Assembly: GCA_030653545.1 (NCBI GenBank)
Contig: JAURZE010000007.1
Span: 86,283-150,282, forward strand
DNA from: Nitrospira sp.
GTDB lineage: Bacteria; Nitrospirota; Nitrospiria; Nitrospirales; Nitrospiraceae
DNA length: 64,000 bases
Reading direction: 5' to 3'
The translations under genes were made by a program, and so were the position numbers. The notes under the pieces were generated by a model. The model did not search any database. It worked only from the letters and a program-made list of their open reading frames with translations, and was not told the DNA's origin. Positions within the stretch are counted from its first letter, which is position 1, and each line of letters begins with the position of its first letter. This document shows, one piece after another, positions 8,611-17,265 of this stretch.

Positions 8611-9637
8611 ACGTTACCTGTTGATCCGTCTCAGTGCCGGCGATGATTTCACCGATCACATAGCCTTGATCGCCTAACGTCTTCGCCCCCGCAATGACGG
8701 CATCGGCCGACCCGGCGGGAACCACGAGGATCAACCCGATCCCCATGTTAAACACGCGATACATCTCGTCACGCTCGACGGAACCCAGCCGGCTGATCAG
8801 CGAGCAGATCGGCGGCACGTCCCAGCGATCCCGATGGATACGCGCCCGCACGCCGGACGGGAACACGCGCGGCAGATTTTCGGTGATTCCGCCGCCTGTA
8901 ATATGTGCGATGCCCTTAATGGGATGCTCCTGAATGAGTGCCAGAATCTGCTTGGCATAGATTCTGGTGGGAACCAGCAAAGCCTCGCCGACGGTCGTCG
9001 CGAGTTCCGGCACGCGGCTGGTCACAGTGAGCTTGGCCTGTTCAAGCAGTACCCGCCGCGCGAGCGAGTAGCCATTGCTATGCAGTCCGGATGACGCCAG
9101 CCCGATGATGACGTCACCCGGCACGATGGACCGGCCGTCAATAATCTTCGGGCGGTCCACAACGCCCACGGCGAAGCCGGCGAGGTCGTACTCTCCGTTT
9201 CCATACATCGACGGCATCTCGGCCGTTTCGCCACCGATGAGCGCACAGCCGGCCTGGCGACAGCCCTCGGCAATGCCCTTCACCACTTCCTGGGCTTTGG
9301 GAACCGATAACTTTCCCGTGGCGAAATAGTCGAGGAAGAAGAGGGGTTCAGCGCCGCTGACGGCAATATCGTTCACGCACATCGCCACGAGATCGATGCC
9401 GATGGTGTCATGCCGATCCATGAGGAAGGCCACTCGGAGCTTGGTCCCGACCCCATCAGTCCCGGACACCAACACCGGGTCCTCATACTTCTTGGCCTGG
9501 AGACGAAACAGCCCTCCGAATCCGCCAAGATCCGTCAGAACTTCCGGGCGAAAGGTCGAGCGGACGAGCGGCTTAATGCGATCGACAAATTCGTCACCCG
9601 CATCGATATCCACACCTGAATCGCGATAAGTCGTCAT
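8600..9637 (-). CDS. purM: Phosphoribosylformylglycinamidine cyclo-ligase (AIR synthetase)
   Basis: 345 aa, full length. It closes the imidazole ring of AIR with ATP. The N-terminal region has [11 protein letters not shown] and the ATP-binding segment [20 protein letters not shown], followed by [26 protein letters not shown] and [14 protein letters not shown], all PurM signatures. It is first in the purM-purN operon. The sigma-70 promoter at 9651-9678 places the transcript start only about 7 nt before the ATG, and no Shine-Dalgarno sequence is visible, so translation is probably (near-)leaderless. Confidence 0.97.
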   Translation of the reverse strand: MTTYRDSGVDIDAGDEFVDRIKPLVRSTFRPEVLTDLGGFGGLFRLQAKKYEDPVLVSGTDGVGTKLRVAFLMDRHDTIGIDLVAMCVNDIAVSGAEPLFFLDYFATGKLSVPKAQEVVKGIAEGCRQAGCALIGGETAEMPSMYGNGEYDLAGFAVGVVDRPKIIDGRSIVPGDVIIGLASSGLHSNGYSLARRVLLEQAKLTVTSRVPELATTVGEALLVPTRIYAKQILALIQEHPIKGIAHITGGGITENLPRVFPSGVRARIHRDRWDVPPICSLISRLGSVERDEMYRVFNMGIGLILVVPAGSADAVIAGAKTLGDQGYVIGEIIAGTETDQQVTYVG

Positions 9638-9650
9638 AAGAGGGACGCAT

Positions 9651-9678
9651 CTTATACGGAGCGTCTTGTGAGGGTCAA
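9651..9678 (-). promoter_or_regulatory. Sigma-70 promoter of purM-purN (near-leaderless)
   Basis: The minus strand reads TTGACC (9678-9673), a 16-nt spacer and TATAAG (9656-9651). The expected start near 9644 leaves about 7 nt before the purM ATG (9637). Confidence 0.65.
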
Positions 9679-9717
9679 CGCAGGAATTCCGGCCCCCGAC
9701 CTTTCCTCCGATGCGCC

Positions 9718-9746
9718 GAGACAGAGGCTCAACATTTCACTATACT
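9718..9746 (+). promoter_or_regulatory. Sigma-70 promoter of the DUF4197 gene
   Basis: GAGACA (9718-9723), a 17-nt spacer and TATACT (9741-9746). The expected start near 9753 precedes a GAAGGAG ribosome site and GTG 9787. It runs divergently from the purM promoter. Confidence 0.5.
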
Positions 9747-9786
9747 GAAGCGCGCCATTCCCCCGGGCACACGAAGGAGACTCACA

Positions 9787-10500
9787 GTGCGACAACTGAT
9801 TCCGTGGCTGGGCCTGTTCTTCCTGTCGTTCACAGCCTGCGCCGAACTTTCTCAATCACTTCAGCTGTTCGGACTCCCGGCGCCGGCAGGCCTCACGCAA
9901 GACCAGATCGCCGCCGGACTCAAAGAAGCGCTCCGCATCGGGACAGAACACGCGACTGCCCTGACGGGGAAACCGGATGGATATTACCGCAATCCGTCGA
10001 TCAGGATTCCTATGCCGGAACAGCTGCACTCATTTGAAAAAGGCCTGCGCGTATTCGGCTTCGGCCCGCAAGTCGATGAGTTCGTGTTGAGCATGAACCG
10101 GGCGGCAGAACGAGCCGCTCCCCAGGCCGCAGAAATATTCGCCGGGGCGATTGCGCAGATGACGTTTGCCGACGCTCAACAGATTCTGTCGGGCACGGAC
10201 ACCGCCGCCACCGAATACTTCAAAGCCAAAACCTCCGTGCAACTGACCACCGCCTTTCGTCCCCATGTCGAGCAAGCCATGAACCAGGTCGGCGTCACAC
10301 GTCAGTACAAAGAGTTGGTCCAACATTTCAGAACGATCCCCTTCCCCAAGACCGAGCTTGTGGACCTGGATCAGTATGTAGTTGGGAAAGGACTGGAGGG
10401 GCTATTTCTGATGCTGGGCCAGGAAGAGCAGGCCATCAGGACGAATCCGGCCGCCCGCGTCACCGGCCTCCTCAAGCAAGTGTTCGGAAAATCGCCTTAG
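9787..10500 (+). CDS. DUF4197 family exported protein
   Basis: 237 aa from GTG 9787, preceded by GAAGGAG at about 8 nt. The N-terminus is hydrophobic and ends [10 protein letters not shown], so either a Sec signal or a lipoprotein with Cys18 (the lipobox is not ideal because Phe stands at -3). The body is mostly helical and matches what I recall of DUF4197: [22 protein letters not shown], a central region with ATEYFKAKT, and the C-terminal [18 protein letters not shown]. The function of DUF4197 is unknown. The gene stands alone, convergent with the NtrX-like regulator. Confidence 0.85.
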   Translation: MRQLIPWLGLFFLSFTACAELSQSLQLFGLPAPAGLTQDQIAAGLKEALRIGTEHATALTGKPDGYYRNPSIRIPMPEQLHSFEKGLRVFGFGPQVDEFVLSMNRAAERAAPQAAEIFAGAIAQMTFADAQQILSGTDTAATEYFKAKTSVQLTTAFRPHVEQAMNQVGVTRQYKELVQHFRTIPFPKTELVDLDQYVVGKGLEGLFLMLGQEEQAIRTNPAARVTGLLKQVFGKSP

Positions 10501-10544
10501 GATTGCCCCGACGCCTCTCAACACGTTCCCGAAGTCCGTGACTG

Positions 10545-11939
10545 CTAGACCTCCGGTCGCATCTCCACTTCCAACAACTTGATTTTTCGATGGAGATGGC
10601 TGCGTTCGATCTTGAGATCTTCGGCGGTCCGCGAAATGTTCCAATGGTGCTCGCGCAGCTTCCGACCGATATAGTCCTTTTCAAACGCATTCCGGGCATC
10701 GCGCAAAGAATCGTAGGATTTCGATAGCAGCGAACTGCTCGCCTGGGCACTTGCCGCCGCGCTCTGGCTGCTTCCCCGCCCCTGCAGAGACATCGCCGCC
10801 TGCGGCGCATCGATCACGCCCCCCGGCACCATGATCATCAACCGCTCAATGAGATTGCGCAATTCGCGGATATTGCCGGGCCATTCATACTGCTGAAACA
10901 CCGCCATCGCTTCGGGCGTCACTTCTTTGATGCGCAGCCCCTGCTCCTCGGCATGGATCTTCATGAAATGGCGGACCAGCGCAGGAATATCCTCGCGGCG
11001 CTCCCGCAACGGCGGCACGATGATCGGCACCACGTTCAGCCGGTAATACAGGTCTTCGCGAAACGTTCCCTTGGCGATTTCTTTTTCCAGATCTTTGTTC
11101 GACGCGGCTAACACCCGCACATCCACCTTCATCAACTTACCGCCGCCGACCCTCGTGAACTGCTGTTCTTGAAGTGCCCGCAACACCTTCGCCTGCGTGT
11201 TTAAACTCATGTCGGCAATCTCGTCCAGAAACAGCGTCCCGCCGTCGGCCTGCTCGAATTGCCCCCGTTTCATCGAGGTCGCCCCGGTAAACGATCCTTT
11301 TTCATGGCCGAATAATTCGCTTTCAATCAACGTCTCGGGAATGGCGGCACAATTCACCGCCACGAACGGATGTTCGGCCCGGGCGGAGTGAGTATGAATC
11401 GCGCGCGCCACCAGCTCTTTTCCCGTCCCGTTCTCGCCGCCGATCAAGACCCGGCTGTTGGTGGGGCCCGCCGTTTCAATCAGCTGGCGCAACTGCTGCA
11501 TGACGGGAGACTGGCCGACGAGCTCGAACTTTCGCTGCACCTTCGTCTTGAGCGTCCGGTTCTCCTGCTCCAGCCGGTATTGATCGAGCGCATGCTTCAC
11601 ACGGAGCGTGACGTTCTCCAAAGACAGGGGCTTTTCGATGTAGTCGTAAGCCCCCAGCTTGATCGCCCTGACCGCGGTCTCGATGGACCCATGCCCCGAC
11701 ATCATCATGACCTGGGCCGTCGGCACGAACTCTTTCACCCGCTTCAGAGTCTCTAACCCATCCAACTCCGGCATCCAGATATCCAGAATCATGAGGTCCG
11801 GCGGATCCGTCGTGTAGATTTTCAAGGCCTCGATGCCACTGCTGGCCACGGAGACGTCATATCCCTCGTCCTCAAGGATGCTTCGCAATGAGGTCAAAAT
11901 AGCGGCTTCGTCGTCGACGATTAAAATCGATGCTGACAT
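10545..11939 (-). CDS. ntrX: NtrX-like sigma-54 response regulator
   Basis: 464 aa from ATG 11939; the frame continues upstream to 12014, but that part is the repeat-rich linker and GGGGGACTC sits before 11939. The receiver has acceptor Asp53 (LMILDIWMPELDG) and YIEKPLSL. The AAA+ domain has Walker A GGENGTGKE (Asn where Ser is usual), loop GSFTGA and FLDEIADM. The C-terminal HTH (HWNISRTAEDLKIERSHLH) is typical of the NtrX group. It lies directly downstream of the NtrY-like kinase, so a cognate pair is expected. Targets are unknown; NtrYX systems elsewhere control nitrogen, redox or envelope genes. Confidence 0.9.
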   Translation of the reverse strand: MSASILIVDDEAAILTSLRSILEDEGYDVSVASSGIEALKIYTTDPPDLMILDIWMPELDGLETLKRVKEFVPTAQVMMMSGHGSIETAVRAIKLGAYDYIEKPLSLENVTLRVKHALDQYRLEQENRTLKTKVQRKFELVGQSPVMQQLRQLIETAGPTNSRVLIGGENGTGKELVARAIHTHSARAEHPFVAVNCAAIPETLIESELFGHEKGSFTGATSMKRGQFEQADGGTLFLDEIADMSLNTQAKVLRALQEQQFTRVGGGKLMKVDVRVLAASNKDLEKEIAKGTFREDLYYRLNVVPIIVPPLRERREDIPALVRHFMKIHAEEQGLRIKEVTPEAMAVFQQYEWPGNIRELRNLIERLMIMVPGGVIDAPQAAMSLQGRGSSQSAAASAQASSSLLSKSYDSLRDARNAFEKDYIGRKLREHHWNISRTAEDLKIERSHLHRKIKLLEVEMRPEV

Positions 11940-12036
11940 GAGTCCCCCGTGATGTGTGATCGGTGATGTGTGATCGGTGATGCGGAGAGCAACGTCTCGC
12001 TCATCACATATCACGCATCACTCGTCACTGCTTCAA
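11940..12036. repeat. Degenerate TCAC/GTGA tandem linker
   Basis: Two exact tandem copies of a 14-bp unit (GTGATGTGTGATCG) followed by a partial third occupy roughly 11949-11985. A second run with CATCACATATCACGCATCAC lies near 12002-12025. The segment separates ntrY from ntrX and is not coding. A related run lies at about 57897-57932. Confidence 0.6.
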
Positions 12037-14376
12037 TTACACCGGCAAATCGAAGATAAACACTGCACCCTTCGGCTGATTATTCGAGGCCTGAATCTGG
12101 CCGTCATGATCAGTAATGATGCGGCGCACGATCGCCAGCCCCAGCCCCGTCCCGGTTTTCTTCCGCGTAAAGTATGGCACAAACAGCTTCTCTTGATCCT
12201 CGGGCGTAATCCCGACGCCTTCGTCGGCCACGCTCACGATCGCCCGCTTGCGCTTGGTGTCGTACTTCGTACTGACCCAGACCCGCCCCGTGTGATTCAT
12301 CGCCTGGATGGCATTGTCGAATAAGTTCACGCAGACCCGCTTCAGCTGTTCACGATCGAAGTTGAGCACGGGAAGATCGTCATCCAACTCGACACAGAAT
12401 TCGATGTCCTTATGCGCCGCGCGATAGAGCGTCAGCACCTCATGGATCACCTCGTTGAGCGACTGTCTGGCCATCTGCGGCGCAGGCAGGCGGGCGAACT
12501 TCGAGAACTCGTCCACCATATGCTTCAGGCTGCCCACCTCCGTCACGATGACATTGGTCGCTTCGTCGAAAATCTTGTCGAAGTCCGGGGACTTCTCGAA
12601 AAACTTCTTGCGCAAGCGCTGGGCCGACAGCTGGATCGGCGTGAGCGGGTTCTTGATCTCATGGGCCACTCGACGGGCCACTTCTTGCCAGGCGGCGACT
12701 TTCTGCGCCTTGATCAACTCCGTCAGGTCGTCGAAGATCAGCACGTACCCTAAGTCTTTATTCGCCTCATCCCGCATGCGCGATCCGCTCAGTCGAATCT
12801 TCACCGGCTTCCCTTGCACATCCACTTGTCCTTCCAGCGACCAGTCGTCCCGATCATCGGCTTGCATCCGATCGTAGACCGCCTGAAAGACATCCAGGCC
12901 AAACTCTTTAAAGACCTCGTTCGCCTGACGATCACGAATCCGGTCGGCAGACAGCCCGAGAATACGCTCTCCGGAAGGATTGAAGGTCGTGACTATTCCG
13001 TTCCGGTCGATCGACAGCAATCCGGCGGCGATCGTCTCCACGACGGTTTCAATGTACGCCCGGCGGCGATCCAGCTCGACGTTCGTTTGCCGCAGCGAAC
13101 GGTTGGCATCTTCCAGTTTGAACTTGCTGCCTTGCAAGTCCCCGGTCATGCGATTGAACGACTCGATCAAGGTGCCGATTTCGTCGGTCGCCTTGGCATC
13201 GATCTTCACCGACAAATCCCCTTGCGCCACCGCCTCGGTCGCTTCGGCCAGCCGCTGAATCGGCACCGTAATGCTGCGGGCGACATAAAATCCGAACCAG
13301 GTGGCGCTGAAGAGAATCATCACGGTCACGACCGCCACAAAGAGGTAGGCGCCGGCCTTGATCGGATTCTTCATGGCCTTGATCTGCTTATACTCTTCGT
13401 ATTGCCGCCCGATTCCTTCCATCTTGGTCAACAGCGATTCCGGCACATAGGCCTCGACGACCACGACTCCGGCCAGCTCACCTCGATTGTTCCCGGCGGC
13501 CACCGGCACCCCGGCCCGCACCAGCCGGCCGGTCTGGGCCTCTTGCACGGAGGTGAACTCTTGCTTCCCGTTAATGACCTGCAACACCAGTTGGCTGACC
13601 GGAAGGTCCAACACCCCGGCCGGAATTTCCGCATCAAGCGCTTTGGTGAGCGTCTCCATTTTCGACGAAAATACTTCGATCCCCGCCACCCCGTATTCCA
13701 TCCGCTTGCGGGCCATGGCCGCGATCAGCAAATCGCGCTGCTCGGACGTCAACATATCCTCGCGAAACAGTTCCTGCCCGATCGCGCGTGCGCTGTTGAC
13801 GGCCAGCGCAATATGTCCGGCATGTTGCATGCGCGCCACTTCATACGAATCCTTCATCACCCGATCGATCTGATCGCTGAACCAGACATCGACCGCCTTA
13901 TTGACCAGCCCGCTCGCCACAATCGCCAGCAGGATTGTCGGGATCAGCGAGAATCCGATAAAGGCCGCGATGAGCTTGGTGCGAAACCCCGACCCGACCA
14001 GCCGGTGACGCCGTTCGAAATAGGCCTTGATCAGGTTGCGCGAGAGCAGCAACGTCAGGACAACGAAACCGATCAAATCGAGATTCAAGAGCAGCAGGAC
14101 AAAGGCGTAACTCGTCGTCGGCAGAAACGAATCGGCTTCCCCCCCGCCGGGTACCGCCATCTGCGAATAGTAGAAGGTCAACGCCAGACTGGGGATGAGG
14201 AGGATCAGAACGATCCAGACCGGACGGAGATGAGGAGCCTTACGCTCGGGCTCTGTGAGACGTGAGGATTTGGCGGAGACCGCGGAACCGGACGCCCCTG
14301 CGCCGGGCAGAGGACGTTCCGCCCTGCCAGATCCCGCAGAGGAGAATGCGCGCGATGGCTGTTCCGAATCCGGCAT
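12037..14376 (-). CDS. ntrY: NtrY-like membrane histidine kinase
   Basis: 779 aa. The cytoplasmic N-terminus (about 1-45) is followed by TM segments near 50-70, 85-110 and 130-155, a periplasmic sensor region (about 160-345), another TM (about 350-370), HAMP (about 370-425), PAS (about 440-550), HisKA with His572 (VAHEIKNPLTPIQL) and HATPase_c (NLFDNAIQAMNH, KTGTGLGLAIV). This architecture matches NtrY. It precedes the NtrX-like regulator by about 100 bp and is read from the sigma-70 promoter at 14421-14449. Confidence 0.93.
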   Translation of the reverse strand: MPDSEQPSRAFSSAGSGRAERPLPGAGASGSAVSAKSSRLTEPERKAPHLRPVWIVLILLIPSLALTFYYSQMAVPGGGEADSFLPTTSYAFVLLLLNLDLIGFVVLTLLLSRNLIKAYFERRHRLVGSGFRTKLIAAFIGFSLIPTILLAIVASGLVNKAVDVWFSDQIDRVMKDSYEVARMQHAGHIALAVNSARAIGQELFREDMLTSEQRDLLIAAMARKRMEYGVAGIEVFSSKMETLTKALDAEIPAGVLDLPVSQLVLQVINGKQEFTSVQEAQTGRLVRAGVPVAAGNNRGELAGVVVVEAYVPESLLTKMEGIGRQYEEYKQIKAMKNPIKAGAYLFVAVVTVMILFSATWFGFYVARSITVPIQRLAEATEAVAQGDLSVKIDAKATDEIGTLIESFNRMTGDLQGSKFKLEDANRSLRQTNVELDRRRAYIETVVETIAAGLLSIDRNGIVTTFNPSGERILGLSADRIRDRQANEVFKEFGLDVFQAVYDRMQADDRDDWSLEGQVDVQGKPVKIRLSGSRMRDEANKDLGYVLIFDDLTELIKAQKVAAWQEVARRVAHEIKNPLTPIQLSAQRLRKKFFEKSPDFDKIFDEATNVIVTEVGSLKHMVDEFSKFARLPAPQMARQSLNEVIHEVLTLYRAAHKDIEFCVELDDDLPVLNFDREQLKRVCVNLFDNAIQAMNHTGRVWVSTKYDTKRKRAIVSVADEGVGITPEDQEKLFVPYFTRKKTGTGLGLAIVRRIITDHDGQIQASNNQPKGAVFIFDLPV

Positions 14377-14420
14377 GGGGTCGCCGACGCTCCTCGCCTG
14401 GTTGCACGAACACTGAGCCC

Positions 14421-14449
14421 ACTATAACGGAATTGGCGGACCGTCTCAA
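14421..14449 (-). promoter_or_regulatory. Sigma-70 promoter of ntrY-ntrX
   Basis: The minus strand reads TTGAGA (14449-14444), a 17-nt spacer and TATAGT (14426-14421). The expected start near 14414 gives a leader of about 38 nt to ATG 14376. Confidence 0.65.
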
Positions 14450-14503
14450 AAGTTCCGCCATGAGCGGATCCGCAGACAACAGGTGAGCGCTGCCCCGTCG
14501 GGT

Positions 14504-14893
14504 CTATTTACCGGACGAGAGGGACACGTACTTCATGCGAAGCGCATAGAGCATGTCCCGTAAGACCGTCTGCTCTTCAGAAGTGAGATTCCCTTTGGTC
14601 TTCTCTTCAAGCACGGAGAGCAAATCGATAATTTCTTTGGCTTGCGGGAGATTGACGGGAACGGCCTGTTGCTGAGGGTCGAGTTTCTCCCCCATCAGCA
14701 TCAGCGACGAGGAGCCCAGGGAAATGACGAAGGAGGAGAAGGTGACGGGAAACGCAGGCGCGTGATGCGCCGCATCCGATTCCGAGGACGACGCCGGGTT
14801 GGGGGATTCGCTTGGACCAGAGGCTTTCGCGGCGGTCTCACTACCCCCACCCCGCCGATCCCGAACGACGAATCCTTCTTCTTGCTCCGCCAT
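14504..14893 (-). CDS. DUF1844 family protein
   Basis: 129 aa. The first 50 residues are low-complexity and charged. The conserved part starts at FVISLGSSSLMLMGEK and continues through QAKEIIDLLSVLEEKTKGN and LTSEEQTVLRDMLYALRMKY, the pattern of DUF1844 proteins, which are short helical proteins of unknown function. It lies upstream of ntrY on the same strand and divergent from mazG. No signal peptide is present. Confidence 0.85.
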   Translation of the reverse strand: MAEQEEGFVVRDRRGGGSETAAKASGPSESPNPASSSESDAAHHAPAFPVTFSSFVISLGSSSLMLMGEKLDPQQQAVPVNLPQAKEIIDLLSVLEEKTKGNLTSEEQTVLRDMLYALRMKYVSLSSGK

Positions 14894-14972
14894 GGCTCCC
14901 TCACCGACGACGCTGACTTCGTGCGCGGTACCCTACCATAGGCCCCCGGAGCTCGCAAGCCACGGACAACCG

Positions 14973-15000
14973 TTGAAGCCGGCATTCCTATCGGTATAGA
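14973..15000 (+). promoter_or_regulatory. Sigma-70 promoter of mazG
   Basis: TTGAAG (14973-14978), a 16-nt spacer and TATAGA (14995-15000). The start near 15007 leaves about 17 nt to ATG 15024, which contains a short GAGGA ribosome site. Confidence 0.55.
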
Positions 15001-15023
15001 GTGGGCGCTCAATAGAGGAACGT

Positions 15024-15905
15024 ATGTCCGATCGCTTTTCTAAATTGATCGATCTTATGGCCACCCTCCGGGCTCCCAACGGATGTCCGTGGGACCGGAA
15101 ACAAACGCACGAATCGCTGAAGCCCTACCTGCTTGAAGAAGCCTATGAAGTCCTGGAGACCATCGACCACCGGGACACCGCCAAACTCAAGGAAGAACTC
15201 GGCGATGTGCTGCTCCAAGTCATCTTCCACAGTCAGATTGCCTCCGAGGCCGGCACCTTCACCATCGACGACGTCGTCGACCACTTAGCCGCGAAACTCG
15301 TCCGCCGGCACCCGCATGTCTTCGGCGATCCGGATGCGGCGACGAAGGCGACCAATGGCGAACAAGTCCTGAGCCAGTGGGAAGAGATCAAGCGGGCCGA
15401 ACGGCAGGCCGCCGGCGGAGCCCAGTCGGCGTTAGAGGGAGTGCCCAAAGCGCTCCCGGCTTTGCTCCGGGCCTATCAAGTCCAAGCCAGAGCGTCGCGG
15501 GTCGGATTCGACTGGTCGCACGACGCCACCGGGCTCGCGGATGTGTTCAAGAAGATTGCGGAAGAAATCGGCGAACTGCAAGCAGCCCTGGCAGCAGAAG
15601 CCGCGCCAGGCTCTCCCCCATCGAGCCGCGACGAAGTTGCGGGGGAACTCGGCGACCTGCTCTTTTCACTCGTCAACCTCGCCCGCTTTCTGAAGGTCAA
15701 TCCCGAAGATGCCCTGCGGCTCTCGACCAACCGCTTTGTCGACCGGTTTGTCCTGGTGGAATCCCAGGCTGCCGAACAACAACGTCCGCTGTCCGGCATG
15801 ACGGTAAGTGAATTGGACGGGCTCTGGGAAAACGCCAAGCGTCGGCTTCGTGAAGCCGCCGGGCATCCAGGCTCCACGATACCGGCAAAGGATATCCCCT
15901 CATGA
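15024..15905 (+). CDS. mazG: Nucleoside triphosphate pyrophosphohydrolase MazG
   Basis: 293 aa with two MazG repeats, as in the E. coli-type enzyme. The first (about 20-110) has CPWDRKQTHESLKPYLLEEA and KEELGDVLLQVIFHSQ, the EExxE and ExxD metal-binding motifs. The second (about 150-265) has EIGELQAAL and VAGELGDLLFSLVNLARFL. The linker between them is somewhat longer than usual. It hydrolyses (d)NTPs to monophosphates for pool sanitation or stringent-response modulation. Its last codons overlap the next start by ATGA. Confidence 0.96.
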   Translation: MSDRFSKLIDLMATLRAPNGCPWDRKQTHESLKPYLLEEAYEVLETIDHRDTAKLKEELGDVLLQVIFHSQIASEAGTFTIDDVVDHLAAKLVRRHPHVFGDPDAATKATNGEQVLSQWEEIKRAERQAAGGAQSALEGVPKALPALLRAYQVQARASRVGFDWSHDATGLADVFKKIAEEIGELQAALAAEAAPGSPPSSRDEVAGELGDLLFSLVNLARFLKVNPEDALRLSTNRFVDRFVLVESQAAEQQRPLSGMTVSELDGLWENAKRRLREAAGHPGSTIPAKDIPS

Positions 15906-16519
15906 GCGACGAGCAGAATCCCTATCAAGAAGGCAAGCGTGCCGGGGCTCACCCCTTAGTGGTGGTCTTCGCCATCTTGCTGGGCCTCTGGCTGTTTGTC
16001 GCGTTGATCGTACCCAGCTCGCGCAACAAACAAGCCACCGGTACGGAGGGCCCTGCAGGACCGGCAGTAGAAGATCCGGAAGCAGCGCCGGTCATGTACA
16101 AAGTCCACAGCAGCATCACAGACATGAACGTGGTCGCGATTGTCGTCCCGCCGGAAGCCACGGATAGCCAAGTAGCCGGCCTCTTAAAACAGCTGAAGAG
16201 CGAACGGCTGGCCGGCACTCTGGGAGACCATATCCCGGCCACGACGCCGGGACATACGCTCGGCGATCATGCCGTCGCCGACATTTATGTGTTTTCGGAT
16301 AAGCAATATGCGGGAGCAGAAGCGCTCAAAACCCTGGCGCTCGGCGCTCATGCCCCCGGGACACTCCTGCCGCGGGCGATTCCCTTTGAAGTGACGATGG
16401 AAGAGGTGCGTGGGCACTACCGGATCGACCTAAACGATACCGGCGCGCCGGACAAGGGATCGCTCGGCTATACCGACGAATCCGGCGTTCATTCCAAGCG
16501 CTATCGATCGATTTTCTAA
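15902..16519 (+). CDS. Membrane-anchored protein of unknown function
   Basis: 205 aa, starting in the ATGA overlap with mazG. One TM helix (about residues 18-36, VVVFAILLGLWLFVALIV) follows a short cytoplasmic tail. The remainder is probably periplasmic: VHSSITDMNVVAIVVPPEAT, a central segment with DIYVFSDKQYAG, and LPRAIPFEVTMEEVRGHYRI. I do not recognise a family. Translational coupling to mazG suggests coexpression but not a shared function. Confidence 0.8.
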   Translation: MSDEQNPYQEGKRAGAHPLVVVFAILLGLWLFVALIVPSSRNKQATGTEGPAGPAVEDPEAAPVMYKVHSSITDMNVVAIVVPPEATDSQVAGLLKQLKSERLAGTLGDHIPATTPGHTLGDHAVADIYVFSDKQYAGAEALKTLALGAHAPGTLLPRAIPFEVTMEEVRGHYRIDLNDTGAPDKGSLGYTDESGVHSKRYRSIF

Positions 16520-16799
16520 TGAAATCCGGTGGATTTGGCTGCTTCTTGACAGGGTCTGTCCACAGGCCCAGCACGCTTGTCAAGAGCCATTCAGGCTGTG
16601 ATCGTCTCTACAAGGGCTAGTAGGGGGCAACGCAGACACCCCAATGCCTAAATCTCGGGCAGGGAGCTCATCGGCAGATCTCGCAAGCAGATGCTCGCTT
16701 CCGGATAGAGCTGTCCACAGACGTATCCCCAGATACTGTGTGTGAATGTATCCTGAGCGGAGGAGTATGAGCACTCGCTTTTAAAGGAGGGACGATCCG
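16520..16799. other. Convergent intergenic region
   Basis: Between two convergent stop codons. CTTGACA and TGTCAAG near 16545-16586 form a 7-bp inverted repeat that may contribute to termination. A short frame on the minus strand (16580-16774) shows no family signal and I do not call it. Confidence 0.4.
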
Positions 16800-17207
16800 C
16801 TACAAGCCAACCCGTTTCCTGACCTCTTCCCGCAAGGTCACCTTCTCCTGCTCGAACATGACGTCAAGCTTTTGAAACAGATGGACCAAGGGGCCCACAA
16901 AGGGGGCGAGCATCACATCGCGCCGCTCAAGCAGCATCCCCTCCGCCTCGGCAATTTGCACTTTCCAATCCGCGATCGTCCGCGACAGGACCTTGCCGAT
17001 CACCATCTGCTGCCCGGGAGAACCCGCCACTGGCCCCAGCAACCGCTCGCGCAACACATCCAGCTCATCGGGAATCGAGACTTTGACGCGAATCCCGACC
17101 GGCGTCGCCCAGGCCTGTCGTTGAACGGAATAGTCATACGAAAAGATCGGTTCCCGCGGCTCACGGAACGGCCCGCTCACATCGAAGATCGTCAGCTTGT
17201 TTTCCAT
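16800..17207 (-). CDS. Conserved-looking hypothetical protein
   Basis: 135 aa, soluble, no signal peptide. The N-terminal half is mixed strand (LTIFDVSGPFREPREPIFSY) with IRVKVSIPDELDVLRERLLG. The C-terminal half is helical and charged (KLDVMFEQEKVTLREEVRKR). I recognise no family. It lies 58 bp downstream of hemG on the same strand and could be the last gene of the heme operon. No catalytic motif is visible. Confidence 0.65.
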   Translation of the reverse strand: MENKLTIFDVSGPFREPREPIFSYDYSVQRQAWATPVGIRVKVSIPDELDVLRERLLGPVAGSPGQQMVIGKVLSRTIADWKVQIAEAEGMLLERRDVMLAPFVGPLVHLFQKLDVMFEQEKVTLREEVRKRVGL

Positions 17208-17265
17208 ACACCTCGTCCCATTGAAACCATATGAACCATGTGCAACCCGTATGACGCTTTGACGC

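Noticed and set aside
12814..14265. 483-codon plus-strand frame inside ntrY
   Set aside because: Antisense shadow of the kinase; no hydrophobic or motif pattern of a real protein.
16580..16774. Short minus-strand frame between convergent genes
   Set aside because: No ribosome site or family pattern; composition like intergenic DNA.
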